Made by a program: the position numbers and the translations under genes. From CAZART01 sp964487555 (lineage in GTDB: Bacteria; Bacteroidota; Rhodothermia; Rhodothermales; VXPQ01): DNA of 41,483 bases. The notes beneath the pieces were generated by a model. That model was not told the DNA's origin, did no database searches, and saw nothing but the letters and a program-made list of their open reading frames with translations. Numbering within the stretch: position 1 is the first letter of the stretch; the number at the start of each line of letters is the position of its first letter. Below are positions 8,754 to 18,058 of this stretch, piece after piece. The DNA lies in NCBI GenBank assembly GCA_964487555.1, contig CAZART010000040.1:1-41483 (forward strand). The letters run 5' to 3'.

Positions 8754-8773
8754 CGCCGAACTTCGGTTCGGCG
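8754..8773 (+). terminator. hairpin with TTCG loop after the TrpF-like gene
   Basis: CGCCGAAC-TTCG-GTTCGGCG forms a perfect 8-bp stem with a stable tetraloop ten bases after the stop codon. No T-run follows, so it may stabilise the 3' end or terminate with help rather than act as a classical intrinsic terminator. Confidence 0.5.
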
Positions 8774-8874
8774 AAACGCTCGCCGGACAAGGATCCGACA
8801 GAACTAACGCCGAGAATCGATTCGCCGGAACGAACGCCGATCCTCTGTTCGGCGGAACGCTCGCCGATCACCCA
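8766..8874. repeat. degenerate tandem repeat, unit about 27 bp, four copies
   Basis: Units starting TTCGGCGAAACGCTCGCCG, then a more diverged copy, then TTCGCCGGAACGAACGCCG and TTCGGCGGAACGCTCGCCG, each followed by a GATC-containing linker. The last two copies are spaced 27 bp. The rest of the spacer (8875-9108) holds no gene or motif that could be supported. Confidence 0.6.
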
Positions 8875-9108
8875 AAAGACGTCCGGGCGTGAACAGACCT
8901 GTGCCGCGATCGAACACCGGCCGGCCCTGATGCGGCTCCTCGCTGCATGGGTGTACGCAAAACGATGAGCGCGTCTGATGCGCGGAATGCACCCCGCGGC
9001 GGACGATTTTCGTCGATGCCGCCAATGTCGTTGCGGTCATTTCGCTTGCTGGCATGCTATTGGAAGATGACGGAGAGAAGTCTTCATGTATGAACCGGTC
9101 TTGGATCG

Positions 9109-11514
9109 ATGCTGCGAAATTACTTCATAATTGCGTGGCGCAATCTCTGGCGCCATCCCGTCCACACCGGCACCAATATTCTCGGTCTCGCGATCGGCCT
9201 CGCGTGTTGCATTTTGATCGTGGAATTCGTGGTCGACGAGCTGAGTTACGACCGTTTTCACGAGAAGAGCAACCGAATCCATCGTGTCGTGAACGTAAGA
9301 ACGGCGCTCGCCGACGGCCAGGAGCGCCACCTCGCGCTGACGCCGGCGTCCTTCGCGCCAACCATGAAGTACGACTTCCCCGAGGTCGAAGCGTCGTTGC
9401 GCCTTTTTGATTTCGGGGAGATGTTGGTCCGCCGAGGTGAGAAGCGGTTCTTCGAGCCTAAAGTCTACATGGCGGACTCGACGATCTTTGATATTTTTTC
9501 GATGCCTCTCGTTATGGGCGACCCGGATGTCGCCCTGCGAGCGCCGGGTTCGGCCGTGATATCCGAGCGCCTGGCAGAGAAGTACTTCGACGGCGAGAAT
9601 CCGCTCGGGAAGACCCTCCGGGTGGGCGATTACGACGTGACCGTCACCGGCATCTCGAAGAACCTGCCGCGCCAATCCCATGTCGATCTCAATCTGCTCA
9701 TCTCCTTTTCGACGCTGACGACGTTCAGCTGGGCTTCCGAGCGCCTTTCAAGCTGGATCTGGCAGCAGTTCTATACCTACATCCTTCTCGAAGAAAGTGC
9801 CGATCCGGCCGTGCTGGAGGCAAAATTCCCCGATTTCGTGGAACGCAACGCTTCGGCGGCGCTCGCCGATCGAGGGTTTACATACACGCCCTACCTTCAG
9901 CCGCTGACGGATATTTATTTGCGGTCGTCGCATCTCGAATTCGACTGGGCTAAGCGAGGAAAGATCGAATACCTGTACATCTTCTCGGGCGTCGCGCTGT
10001 TCGTCCTCCTGATCGCCGGCTTCAACTACATGAATTTGTCGACGGCGCGGGCGCTGCACCGCGCCCGCGAGGTTGGATTGCGTAAGGTCGTCGGAGCCCG
10101 AAGGAGTCAACTCGTCAGCCAGTTTCTTGGCGAGTCGACGGCCACCGCCGTCGTCGCGCTCGGCCTCGCGATCTTGACGGTGGAAGCTGCTCGTCCCGTA
10201 TTCAATTCGATCACCGGCAAGGAACTGGCGTTGAGCTACGGACACGTGGGCGTACTGCTCGCGCTCCTTTCATTCGCGATTCTCGTCGGTCTAATCGCAG
10301 GAAGCTATCCGGCCTTCTTCCTATCAGCATTCCGGCCGTCAGGCATTCTCCGCGGCACGTCCGAGTCCGGGGGCCCGGGGATGTCCGGCGTCAGGCGCGC
10401 TCTGGTCGTCGGCCAGTTCACCATCTCGATTGCGCTGATCATCGGAACGGCAGTCGTATACGAGCAGCTTGCATACGTCCAGCAGGCCGATATCGGTCTG
10501 GACCGCGACCTCGTACTTAAAATGCCGCTACGCGGAGACATGGGAGACAAAATCGACGCCATTAAGGGCGAGTTGGAGCGCAACAAGTCCGTCGTTTCGT
10601 CGACCGTTTCATGGGGTTCGCCCGGCAGTTTCGAAGCGGGAGACGGGATTAAACTTCCAGGAGCCGACGAAGAATGGCCGACGAAAATGTATACGGTCGA
10701 TTATGACTTCATCGAAACCTATGGGATGGAACTGATTGCAGGTCGAGATTTCGACAAAAGCCGTCCTTCCGACGAGCAACGAGCGTTCCTGCTCAACGAA
10801 ACATCGGTTCGCGAATTGGGATGGACGGCCGAATCGGCGATCGGCCGGCGAATCCGCTGGGATATATGGGGAGGTGACGGCGTGAAAGAAGGGGAGGTGA
10901 TCGGCGTCGTTCGGGATTTCAACTTTAAGTCGCTGCACCACGCGGTGGAGCCGCTGGTGATTCACATCTTCCCCAATTACGGTCAGCTTAGCGTGAAAAT
11001 CCGTCCCGACGACGTGCAATCCACATTGGCGTATCTCGAGCAGCAATGGGGGATATGGGCGCCCGACTGGCCATTCGAATACGAATTCCTCGACGAACAG
11101 CTGGCCGAGCAGTACGCGAATGATGAGAAGCTGGCCAGGATTGTCGGCGTATTCACCTTTCTGGCCATTCTGATCGCATGCCTCGGTCTTTTCGGCCTTG
11201 CATCGTTCGTCGCCGAGCGCCGGACGAGGGAGATCGGCATCCGAAAAGTCCTGGGCGCATCCGTCAAGCGGCTGGTGATCCTCCTCTCAGCGGAGTTCAC
11301 GCTGCTGATTGGTGTGGCGTTCTTGATCGGCGCACCGGTCGCCTATCTGGCCGCCCGTTCCTGGCTGGAAAACTTCACCTATCGAATCTCGATCCCCATT
11401 GAAATTTTCCTCGGAGCAGGCCTCGCGGCCCTATCGATCGCACTGCTCACGATCAGCTATCACACGATCCGTACAGCAACCTCGAACCCGGTAAAGAGCT
11501 TGCGGACCGATTGA
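9109..11514 (+). CDS. FtsX/MacB-type ABC transporter permease
   Basis: The 801-residue inner-membrane protein has the two-lobed layout of Bacteroidota permeases: an N-terminal helix (about 20-42) after RNYFIIAWRNL, a large periplasmic MacB-like domain (about 45-280), an FtsX block with three helices (about 285-410), a second periplasmic domain and a last FtsX block (about 680-800). Each FtsX block begins with the characteristic R-E-x-G-x-R-K-V-x-GA motif (AREVGLRKVVGA and TREIGIRKVLGA). Such permeases work with a separate ATPase, which is not in this window, in lipoprotein, peptide or drug transport by mechanical coupling. The substrate cannot be inferred. A 364-bp spacer separates it from the gene before. 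Confidence 0.9.
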   Translation: MLRNYFIIAWRNLWRHPVHTGTNILGLAIGLACCILIVEFVVDELSYDRFHEKSNRIHRVVNVRTALADGQERHLALTPASFAPTMKYDFPEVEASLRLFDFGEMLVRRGEKRFFEPKVYMADSTIFDIFSMPLVMGDPDVALRAPGSAVISERLAEKYFDGENPLGKTLRVGDYDVTVTGISKNLPRQSHVDLNLLISFSTLTTFSWASERLSSWIWQQFYTYILLEESADPAVLEAKFPDFVERNASAALADRGFTYTPYLQPLTDIYLRSSHLEFDWAKRGKIEYLYIFSGVALFVLLIAGFNYMNLSTARALHRAREVGLRKVVGARRSQLVSQFLGESTATAVVALGLAILTVEAARPVFNSITGKELALSYGHVGVLLALLSFAILVGLIAGSYPAFFLSAFRPSGILRGTSESGGPGMSGVRRALVVGQFTISIALIIGTAVVYEQLAYVQQADIGLDRDLVLKMPLRGDMGDKIDAIKGELERNKSVVSSTVSWGSPGSFEAGDGIKLPGADEEWPTKMYTVDYDFIETYGMELIAGRDFDKSRPSDEQRAFLLNETSVRELGWTAESAIGRRIRWDIWGGDGVKEGEVIGVVRDFNFKSLHHAVEPLVIHIFPNYGQLSVKIRPDDVQSTLAYLEQQWGIWAPDWPFEYEFLDEQLAEQYANDEKLARIVGVFTFLAILIACLGLFGLASFVAERRTREIGIRKVLGASVKRLVILLSAEFTLLIGVAFLIGAPVAYLAARSWLENFTYRISIPIEIFLGAGLAALSIALLTISYHTIRTATSNPVKSLRTD

Positions 11515-11540
11515 TCGGAACGGATGGATGTGAGCGGATA

Positions 11541-11605
11541 AAGCGCATGCAAGCTCACTCTTGAGCGTCCACGCTCCACCATTCAAGCGTCCACTCTCCA
11601 CCATT
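11541..11605. repeat. short direct repeat, unit about 24 bp, two copies and part of a third
   Basis: AGCGTCCACGCTCCACCATTCA is followed directly by AGCGTCCACTCTCCACCATTCA, between the convergent permease and desaturase genes. The second copy runs into the desaturase stop. No terminator hairpin is apparent. Confidence 0.7.
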
Positions 11606-12768
11606 CAATGGAAATGGGGCGTCTGAACCGGATCAAGCTTCAGCACGAGCTGCGTAAGCCGGCGCCACGTTTTCAGATCGTGGCTGAGCTCTTCCTTGAG
11701 ATCCCGGAATTTCCTCTTCAGCTCCATCGCTTCCAGGCGATTCTGCTTCCGGTCGATTGACGTGTACTTGTCACGGATCGCCTTCGCTGAGGAGATCGTC
11801 GAGGCAATCTTCTCCGACGTCTTGTCGACGGCATACGCAAATGCCTTCGCGCGTTCGTCCCGCAGCTTTCCGAGATGGTCGATGAGCAGCTGGCGGTCGG
11901 CCTGCACGAGCTTCTTCTTGATCATCAACGGCTCCGTTCGTTTGAGATCCCATGCGAGGCCGAGCTTGCTGAGCATCCAGATGAGATATTTCGGAGGATC
12001 GAACTGATACCAGCGAACGCCGTTGCGATAGTCGCCGGCGAACGTATGATGGTAGTTGTGATAGCCTTCGCCGTAGGTCAGCAGGGCGAGGATGAAGTTG
12101 TTGACCGCGGAGTGCTCCGTGGAGTAGGGCTTCGATCCCCACATGTGGGCGAGGGAATTGATAAACCACGTGCAGTGGTGACCCACGGCCATGCGAAGCA
12201 GCACGGCGAACACGAAGGCGCCGACGAAGTCGCCCGTCATCCATCCAACCGCCAGAAACGCCAGCATGTTGGCGGTCACCATCAACTTGCCGTAGTGACG
12301 GTGTTGGAATACCAGAAATTTGTTGTCTTTCAGGTCGGCCAGATAGCGCTCATCGAAATCCTGGCGCTTCTTAAACATCCACAGCATGTGGGAATGCCAG
12401 AAACCCTTCTTCGTCCCGTAGGGGTCACCGTCGCCATCGACGTGGCGGTGATGCAGGCGATGGTCGTGGACCCAATCGAAGACGCTGCCTTCCGTTGCGA
12501 GCGTTCCGAAAAAAACCAGGACGCCCTCGACGACGGGATGCGCCTTGTAGGTCTTGTGCGCGTAGAGTCGATGGTAGCCCGCGGTGATGCTGACCAGTGA
12601 AGCGATCAACAGAAAAACGGACCAGCCGATCAGCGATCCGCTGGGTGACGTCGCCAGCAAGTACAGCGGAAGCGCGATGAAGAGGGCGAGGTGATAGCCT
12701 GCTATAAACGTAAGGATTCCCCAATTCGTGTCGCTACGACGGCGGTCGGGACTGGCGGCTTCAGGCAT
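11605..12768 (-). CDS. membrane acyl desaturase (delta-9 type) with C-terminal helical tail
   Basis: The 387-residue protein has four hydrophobic segments and the three His boxes of membrane di-iron desaturases: HRLYAH (66-71), HDHRLHH (101-107) and HNYHH (about 238-242). These hold the di-iron centre that puts a double bond into acyl-CoA or lipid acyl chains. The desaturase part ends near residue 300. A highly charged tail of about 85 residues (ADRQLLIDHLGKLRDERAK onward to EELSHDLKTWRRL), probably a coiled coil, follows and is not part of the core family. The start has no clear ribosome site. Confidence 0.92.
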   Translation of the reverse strand: MPEAASPDRRRSDTNWGILTFIAGYHLALFIALPLYLLATSPSGSLIGWSVFLLIASLVSITAGYHRLYAHKTYKAHPVVEGVLVFFGTLATEGSVFDWVHDHRLHHRHVDGDGDPYGTKKGFWHSHMLWMFKKRQDFDERYLADLKDNKFLVFQHRHYGKLMVTANMLAFLAVGWMTGDFVGAFVFAVLLRMAVGHHCTWFINSLAHMWGSKPYSTEHSAVNNFILALLTYGEGYHNYHHTFAGDYRNGVRWYQFDPPKYLIWMLSKLGLAWDLKRTEPLMIKKKLVQADRQLLIDHLGKLRDERAKAFAYAVDKTSEKIASTISSAKAIRDKYTSIDRKQNRLEAMELKRKFRDLKEELSHDLKTWRRLTQLVLKLDPVQTPHFH

Positions 12769-13274
12769 GCGCTGCTAAGTAGGGAGGCTGTTGATATTCG
12801 TTCGGAAAGACCATGCCGCATGGACGGCAGTAGAACTAACGTTCCGAGCCTCTTGCAAGTTCGCGCCGCATCGCTCACCCTCGCGACACCGACGATTACG
12901 ACACCCACTTTCAGCCTGGCTCATACCATGAAACGCACGCCGAACACATGCAGCGGTGGCATGGCGACGAACCGCCGTTATGACGAGCGGTGATACGACG
13001 AGCGGTGTCGCATGCGAGAAAATGCGACGGACGGAAGTCGATGGCAATGTGTCCGCATGGCACGTTCAGAGCCCGTCATGCGGCCGAGCCGGCAGCCGGC
13101 AAGAGCTTCATTATGCGAATTCACGTTTTATGAACATTTTGCTAAAAGATGATGTACATTGAGGCCACGCAATACCCCAAAAAAGCAGTGCGGGCACTTG
13201 GCACATCGAGTTGGATGTCCCCGTCCACCGAAGAACCGGATGCCCCTGTAAGACAACACAACATCAAACGAGTT
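12769..13274. other. divergent intergenic region and cold-shock leader
   Basis: About 500 bp between the desaturase start (minus) and the cold-shock gene (plus), so it should hold both promoters. The part at 13110-13170 is AT-rich (TTTTATGAACATTTTGCTAAAAGATGATGTACATTG) and is the best candidate for the cold-shock promoter, leaving a leader of 100 bases or more, as is common for such genes. No coding sequence could be supported. Confidence 0.4.
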
Positions 13275-13496
13275 ATGCCACGCGGAAAAGTGAAATGGTT
13301 CAGCGTCGAGAAGGGATTTGGTTTCATCCAGCCCGATGACGGCAGCAAGGACGTCTTCGTCCACAGAAACAACATCGCCGGTCTCGGCTGGGACGAAGGT
13401 CTACGGGATGGCGAGGAAGTGGAGTACGAGGTCGAAAGGACACCGAAAGGCCTGAGCGCGACGAATGTCGAGCGCACGGAATCAGGCCTTCTGTAA
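13275..13496 (+). CDS. cold-shock domain protein
   Basis: The 73-residue protein is a single cold-shock domain: GKVKWFSVEKGFGFIQPDDG with the RNP1 motif KGFGFI and the RNP2 motif DVFVHRNN. It binds single-stranded RNA/DNA and acts as an RNA chaperone. The start at 13275 matches the usual family beginning (M-x-x-G-x-VKWF); the open frame reaches further upstream but that part looks like leader. A strong terminator follows 20 bp after the stop and is shared with clpB on the other strand. Confidence 0.94.
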   Translation: MPRGKVKWFSVEKGFGFIQPDDGSKDVFVHRNNIAGLGWDEGLRDGEEVEYEVERTPKGLSATNVERTESGLL

Positions 13497-13515
13497 CCCC
13501 CAATAACATATAGAA

Positions 13516-13550
13516 CAAAAAAAGCCCGGCTGCCTGGTCGGGTTTTTTTG
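13516..13550. terminator. bidirectional intrinsic terminator (cold-shock gene / clpB)
   Basis: An A-run, stem CCCGGC (13525-13530), loop TGCCTG, stem GTCGGG (13537-13542, one G-U pair) and a T-run of seven (13543-13549). The A-run on the left makes it work for clpB as well, which ends at 13593 on the minus strand. Confidence 0.88.
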
Positions 13551-13592
13551 TTTCTCCACCTCGCCGGCGCGCCAATTCAGCGGCGCCATGTC

Positions 13593-16226
13593 CTATGCCG
13601 TCGCGACTTCCTCCGCGCCGGCGACGATTTCGAACGTCAGGCCCGCATCTCCCGCTGCCAGATCGATATATACGTGGTCTCCATCGGAGATAAACCCTGA
13701 GAGCACCTCCTCGGCCAGTTTGTTCGTGATCTCTTGCTGCAGAACACGCTTCAACGGCCGGGCGCCGAACGTCGGATCATAGCCCCGAGCGGCAATCCAG
13801 TCTTTGGCGGCATCGCTTAGATCTAGCGTTAGATGGTGATTTCGAGCGGCGATGCGTTGGATCCTCCGAAACTGGATCTCAACGATGCCTCGAATCTCCT
13901 CGCGACCCAGCGGCCGGAACATCACGATCTCGTCGATACGATTCAGGAATTCGGGACGCAGCTTCTGCTTCAAGAGATTGAAGATTTCATCCTTGAGCTT
14001 CTGCATGGCTGCAGGGGACAATTCGCCGAGCGCCTCAATTCGATCTTGAATGATGTCCGAGCCCATGTTGCTCGTCATGATGATGATCGTGTTCCTGAAA
14101 TCGGCGACGCGGCCTTTGTTGTCGGTGAGGCGACCGTCGTCGAGTACCTGAAGCAGAATATTGAACACTTCCGAATGGGCCTTTTCGATCTCATCCAGCA
14201 GGATGACGGAATAGGGCCGCCGGCGAACGGCTTCCGTGAGTTGTCCGCCTTCCTCGTATCCGACGTACCCCGGGGGGGCACCCACCAGGCGGCTCACGGT
14301 ATGCCGCTCCTGGTATTCGCTCATATCGATGCGCACCATCGCATTCTCGTCGTTGAACAGAAACTCGGCCAGCGCTTTGGCCAGTTCGGTCTTGCCCACG
14401 CCGGTCGATCCGATGAAGATGAAGCTGCCGATCGGACGCGATTCCTCCTGAAGACCGGCCCGGCCGCGCCGGACGGCGTCGGAAACAGCCTTCAGCGCCT
14501 CGGGTTGTCCGACGACTCGATGCTCCAGCATGTCCTCCAGCTGGAGCAGCTTCTGCCGCTCGCTCTCGAGCATCTTCGAGACGGGAATGCCGGTCCAGCG
14601 CGAGACGATCTCGGCGATGTCTTCGGCATCGATTTCCTCTTTGAGCAGCGAGCCTTTCTTCTGAATGTCGGCCAGCTCGGTTTGCGCCGATTTTATCGTT
14701 TGTTCCAGCCCCGGGATCTTGCCGTAGCGAATTTCGGCGACGAGGCCATATTCGCCGCTGCGCTCGAGATTCTCCGCCTCCACGCGGAGGCTCTCGATTT
14801 CTTCCTTCGCCTTCTGGATCTTCTGGATAAGGTCCTTTTCCTTGTGCCATCGCGCGTGCAGCTCACGGCGCTCTTCCTCGAAATTCGCAATCTGCTCATT
14901 GATGCGTTCGAGCTTTTCGTCGGCATTGTCGCGCTTCACAGCCTCGCGCTCGATCTCGAGCTGGCGGATCTGACGCTCGAGCTGGTCGAGGTCTTCCGGC
15001 ATCGAATCGATCTCGATGCGGAGGCGGGCCGCCGACTCGTCGATCAGGTCGATGGCCTTGTCCGGCAGAAAGCGGTCCGTAATGTAGCGATGACTGAGCT
15101 CGGCGGCCGATACGAGGGCGGCGTCCTGAATCCGCACGCCGTGATGCACTTCGTAACGGTCTTTGATGCCTCGAAGAATAGAGATCGTATCCTCGACGCT
15201 CGGCTCGGCGACCAGCACCATCTGGAAACGACGCTCGAGAGCCTTGTCTTTTTCAAAGTGCTTGCGGTACTCGTCGAGCGTAGTCGCACCGATGGCGCGG
15301 AGCTCGCCGCGGGCAAGTGCGGGCTTTAGAATGTTTGCCGCGTCCATGGCCCCTTCCGCGGCGCCCGCACCGACGAGGGTGTGAATCTCGTCGATAAAGA
15401 GAATGACCTGCCCGTCCGACTCGGCAACCTCCTTCACGACGGCTTTCAATCGATCCTCGAATTCGCCGCGATATTTCGCGCCGGCGATCAGCGATCCCAT
15501 GTCGAGCGCGACGACGGTCTTATCCTTAAGTCCTTCAGGCACGTCCCCCTGTACGATGCGTATGGCAAGCCCTTCCGCAATGGCGGTTTTGCCGACCCCC
15601 GGCTCACCGACGAGCACGGGATTGTTCTTCGTGCGCCGCGAGAGGATCTGAAGCACCCTTCGGATTTCTTCATCACGTCCGATGACCGGATCGACCTTGC
15701 CCTTACGGGCCAGTTCGTTCAGGTCGCGAGCATAGCGTTTTAATGATTCGTACCGGCTCTCGGCGTGCTGATCGGTGACACGCTGCCCGCCGCGGACGTC
15801 CTTCAGGACATTCAAGACCGACGTTTTGGTGATGCCGTGCTTCCGCAGCGATTCGCCCACCGGCTCCTTGGCCTCCGCGAGCGCGATCAGAAGGTGCTCC
15901 GTGGAAATGTACTCGTCGCCTAGCACTTCAGCCTCGGCGAGGGCCCGATCGAATACCTTCTTGAGGTCCTGACCGATGTATTGGCCGGAGACGCTGGAAC
16001 CCGTCACGACGGGCAGCTTATCGAGGGCCTCGTCCACGTCACGATCGATCTGTTCCAGCGGCGCTTCCAGACGCTGAAGGATCGACACGACGATGCTTTC
16101 AGGGTCTGTCAGAAACGCCTTTACGATGTGAGGCGGCTCAATTCCCTGATGGTTATGAGAGGCGGCAATTTCCGTCCCTTTCTGGACGGCTTCTTGCGCC
16201 TTGAGAGTGAACTTCTGCAGGTTCAT
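13593..16226 (-). CDS. clpB: ATP-dependent disaggregase ClpB
   Basis: The 877-residue protein has the full ClpB order: N-terminal Clp_N repeats (1-145), AAA-1 with GEPGVGKT and the Walker B ILFIDEIHTL, the long coiled-coil middle domain (about 400-530), which separates ClpB from ClpA/C, AAA-2 with GSTGVGKT and VILLDEIEKAH, and the D2-small domain with PEFLNRIDEI. With DnaK it frees proteins from aggregates in the cytoplasm. The start is the only one fitting the family (MNLQKFTLKAQEAV); there is no visible Shine-Dalgarno site. No CIRCE element was seen upstream, so heat control probably uses another route. Confidence 0.98.
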   Translation of the reverse strand: MNLQKFTLKAQEAVQKGTEIAASHNHQGIEPPHIVKAFLTDPESIVVSILQRLEAPLEQIDRDVDEALDKLPVVTGSSVSGQYIGQDLKKVFDRALAEAEVLGDEYISTEHLLIALAEAKEPVGESLRKHGITKTSVLNVLKDVRGGQRVTDQHAESRYESLKRYARDLNELARKGKVDPVIGRDEEIRRVLQILSRRTKNNPVLVGEPGVGKTAIAEGLAIRIVQGDVPEGLKDKTVVALDMGSLIAGAKYRGEFEDRLKAVVKEVAESDGQVILFIDEIHTLVGAGAAEGAMDAANILKPALARGELRAIGATTLDEYRKHFEKDKALERRFQMVLVAEPSVEDTISILRGIKDRYEVHHGVRIQDAALVSAAELSHRYITDRFLPDKAIDLIDESAARLRIEIDSMPEDLDQLERQIRQLEIEREAVKRDNADEKLERINEQIANFEEERRELHARWHKEKDLIQKIQKAKEEIESLRVEAENLERSGEYGLVAEIRYGKIPGLEQTIKSAQTELADIQKKGSLLKEEIDAEDIAEIVSRWTGIPVSKMLESERQKLLQLEDMLEHRVVGQPEALKAVSDAVRRGRAGLQEESRPIGSFIFIGSTGVGKTELAKALAEFLFNDENAMVRIDMSEYQERHTVSRLVGAPPGYVGYEEGGQLTEAVRRRPYSVILLDEIEKAHSEVFNILLQVLDDGRLTDNKGRVADFRNTIIIMTSNMGSDIIQDRIEALGELSPAAMQKLKDEIFNLLKQKLRPEFLNRIDEIVMFRPLGREEIRGIVEIQFRRIQRIAARNHHLTLDLSDAAKDWIAARGYDPTFGARPLKRVLQQEITNKLAEEVLSGFISDGDHVYIDLAAGDAGLTFEIVAGAEEVATA

Positions 16227-16348
16227 ATATTCGTTCGGTTATGCCTTCCGAAACATTGTCAGACCCTCTCGGATCGCGTGGCCCCATGCACTAGATCGAA
16301 AAACGTACCAGAACGGCCGCTCATGCCAGGTTGACAGGAAGCTCCGAT

Positions 16349-17230
16349 TTACATCTGCGCTTCAACGAACTGACCTCCGCCGTGGATAGGCTTCGATGCC
16401 CGAAAGAGAATATACCGGATGGCCCCCCGTCGATAGGCCAGCCAAATCCTGAGCATCGTGACGAGGAAAACGCGGTTGGTGGCTTCGCGGCTGAACAGGT
16501 ACTGGAGATAGGATGCCTTTGAAACCGTGCGCCGTAGGGTACGCGACAGGCAGATGGTCCACGTCCTGCGAACGTGACGGCTCAAATCCTGAAAGCCCGA
16601 CATCGTCAATCCTGCATGCTCCACGAGTTCCACGTACTCCCGGGCCGTGGACAGATGGGCAAGCCGTCCTTCGCGGCAGATGGGTTCCAGAAGATGCTTC
16701 ACTTCTCGCGATGAAGGTTCCTCCGACGCTACCCAGGCGCAGACGACGAGGCGGCCTCCCGGTTTCAGAACGCGGGCGGCCTCCGATATGAACCGGCGGG
16801 GATCCGACATATGAGAAGCGCACTCGATCGCGTAGACGACGTCGAAGTGGTCTGTCGGAAGGTCGTTGTGAAGCCAGTCCCCCAGTACGTAGGCGAGGGG
16901 TACCCGGGCAGGCGCGTGTCGCCGAGCATATTCATGCTGCATGGGGGAGATCGTGAGCGCAGTCAACTGCGCGCCGTAGTCAAGGGCCAGCTGCCGCGCC
17001 GCTGCGCCGTATCCGGCTCCGATGTCGCAAACCTGCTCGTCGGGTTTGATGTCGGCTTCCGCCGCAACCAGGTCGACGAGCTGGCGTACGGCGGTTTCGA
17101 CCGTCTCGTCACCCGAAATCCACAAGCCATGATGGACGTGCTCGCCCCATATTTCGAGGTAGAATCGATCCAGCTCGTCATAATGCTGGGCAACGTCTGC
17201 TTCGGATATGGCTAAGCGCGGCAGGATCAT
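16349..17230 (-). CDS. class I SAM-dependent methyltransferase (tocopherol/sarcosine methyltransferase-like)
   Basis: The 293-residue protein has motif I VCDIGAGYGAAARQLA (about 67-82), the ALTISPMQHEYARR segment typical of the small-molecule C-/N-methyltransferases related to gamma-tocopherol and sarcosine/dimethylglycine enzymes, DVVYAIECASHM, and LKPGGRLVVCAW. The N-terminal YDELDRFYLEIWGEHVHHGLW also fits that group. The C-terminal 70 residues are basic and partly hydrophobic. The substrate cannot be named. AGGAG stands just before the start. It lies upstream of clpB on the same strand with a 122-bp spacer, so co-transcription is uncertain. Confidence 0.85.
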   Translation of the reverse strand: MILPRLAISEADVAQHYDELDRFYLEIWGEHVHHGLWISGDETVETAVRQLVDLVAAEADIKPDEQVCDIGAGYGAAARQLALDYGAQLTALTISPMQHEYARRHAPARVPLAYVLGDWLHNDLPTDHFDVVYAIECASHMSDPRRFISEAARVLKPGGRLVVCAWVASEEPSSREVKHLLEPICREGRLAHLSTAREYVELVEHAGLTMSGFQDLSRHVRRTWTICLSRTLRRTVSKASYLQYLFSREATNRVFLVTMLRIWLAYRRGAIRYILFRASKPIHGGGQFVEAQM

Positions 17231-17267
17231 GGACTCCTTAGTACTCCAAACTACGTCCGAGAATCAA

Positions 17268-17467
17268 GTGTGTAAGCCTTTCTTTACGATCGCTCTGCTC
17301 TGCAGCCTCACGCTCGCCGTACAGGCCCAGTCCCCCCACGATGAGGTCCGCGCGGTCGTGGACCTGCTTTTCGACCGCATGAGGGTGGGTGACACGGAGA
17401 AGACAGCTGGGAGATAATCCAGATTACCGATACGCACCGTAACGACGCCTGCGACATTCCTGAATAA
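17268..17467 (+). pseudogene. secreted NTF2-like (lumazine-binding type) protein with internal deletion
   Basis: From a GTG at 17268 the frame gives a signal peptide (KPFFTIALLCSLTLAVQAQ) and the first helix DEVRAVVDLLFDRMRVGDT of the secreted NTF2-like family, then stops at about 17417. In another frame the typical last strand of the same family, SWEIIQITDTHRNDAC, starts at 17405 and ends with TAA at 17467. The beginning and end of one protein are thus joined directly, with the middle, about 100 residues, lost and the frame shifted. An ATG at 17229 could also serve as the old start. Non-functional. Confidence 0.65.
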
Positions 17468-17537
17468 GCTCGAACCGATCCGTCTTCGAGAGCGTACATT
17501 TCTATTCTGTAAGGAGTACAACCAACGGTGTATAGAA

Positions 17538-17819
17538 ATGCGGGAGCTGTCGCGCGCCGGGCAGGACTGGTGGGATCGGTTTCAGGCGTTGCTGGACGAG
17601 CAGATCGATTTTCCCAGTGAGTACCTGTTCAAGTTCATTGTGCCGAGTTCGAATCTCGACGAGCTGAAGCACGTGTTTGGCCATCATCCCGTGAAGGTTC
17701 GCGAGTCACGGAAGGGCAACTACGTCAGCGTAACCGCTCGAATGGAGGTGCACTCGAGCGACGAAGTCATCGCCGTGTACAACGCAGCAGCAGAAGTAGA
17801 GGACGTCATCTCACTCTGA
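17538..17819 (+). CDS. DUF493 (YbeD-like) protein
   Basis: The 93-residue protein fits DUF493: FPSEYLFKFIVPSSNLDEL (about 26-44), a ferredoxin-like alpha-beta pattern, the RKGNYVSVTARMEVHSSDEVIAVYN segment and a final VEDVISL. YbeD of E. coli is the structural model; a regulatory, ACT-like role is suspected but unproven. It stands alone here between the NTF2 remnant and a spacer of about 240 bp. The start ATG at 17538 is preferred, although an AAGGAG lies about 22 bases upstream. Confidence 0.82.
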   Translation: MRELSRAGQDWWDRFQALLDEQIDFPSEYLFKFIVPSSNLDELKHVFGHHPVKVRESRKGNYVSVTARMEVHSSDEVIAVYNAAAEVEDVISL

Positions 17820-18058
17820 TCAGCCGCGACCGCGCCGTAAGCACATTCCGGGCAACCGTCGGACGCCAACCTATCTGGGGCATACGTTGGTCGCCGCTGT
17901 ATTCATATCTGAACAGTTCGCCGGATGCGATGGAGCGGCGAATACGGTCTTTTCCTCCTGAAGCCGAGGTATTCGAGCCTGCCCGGCTACTCTTGGAGCA
18001 GGGTTTGCACGACAGCCGGATCGAATGGATCTGTCATTAAGTCGTCTGAGGTTCCGAG

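Noticed and set aside
13833..15329. Long plus-strand frame opposite clpB
   Set aside because: A mirror of the clpB codon pattern; clpB on the minus strand explains the region completely.
16227..16348. CIRCE or sigma-32 promoter upstream of clpB
   Set aside because: No TTAGCACTC/GAGTGCTAA inverted repeat and no convincing heat-shock promoter pattern was found.
17640..17665. tRNA-like GTTCGAATC motif
   Set aside because: It is inside the DUF493 coding sequence and no cloverleaf can be formed around it.
17822..18040. Open frame of 73 codons (ISRDRAVSTFRATVG...) after the DUF493 gene
   Set aside because: It has no usable start codon at its beginning, no ribosome site and no family pattern; perhaps a gene fragment, but not supportable.
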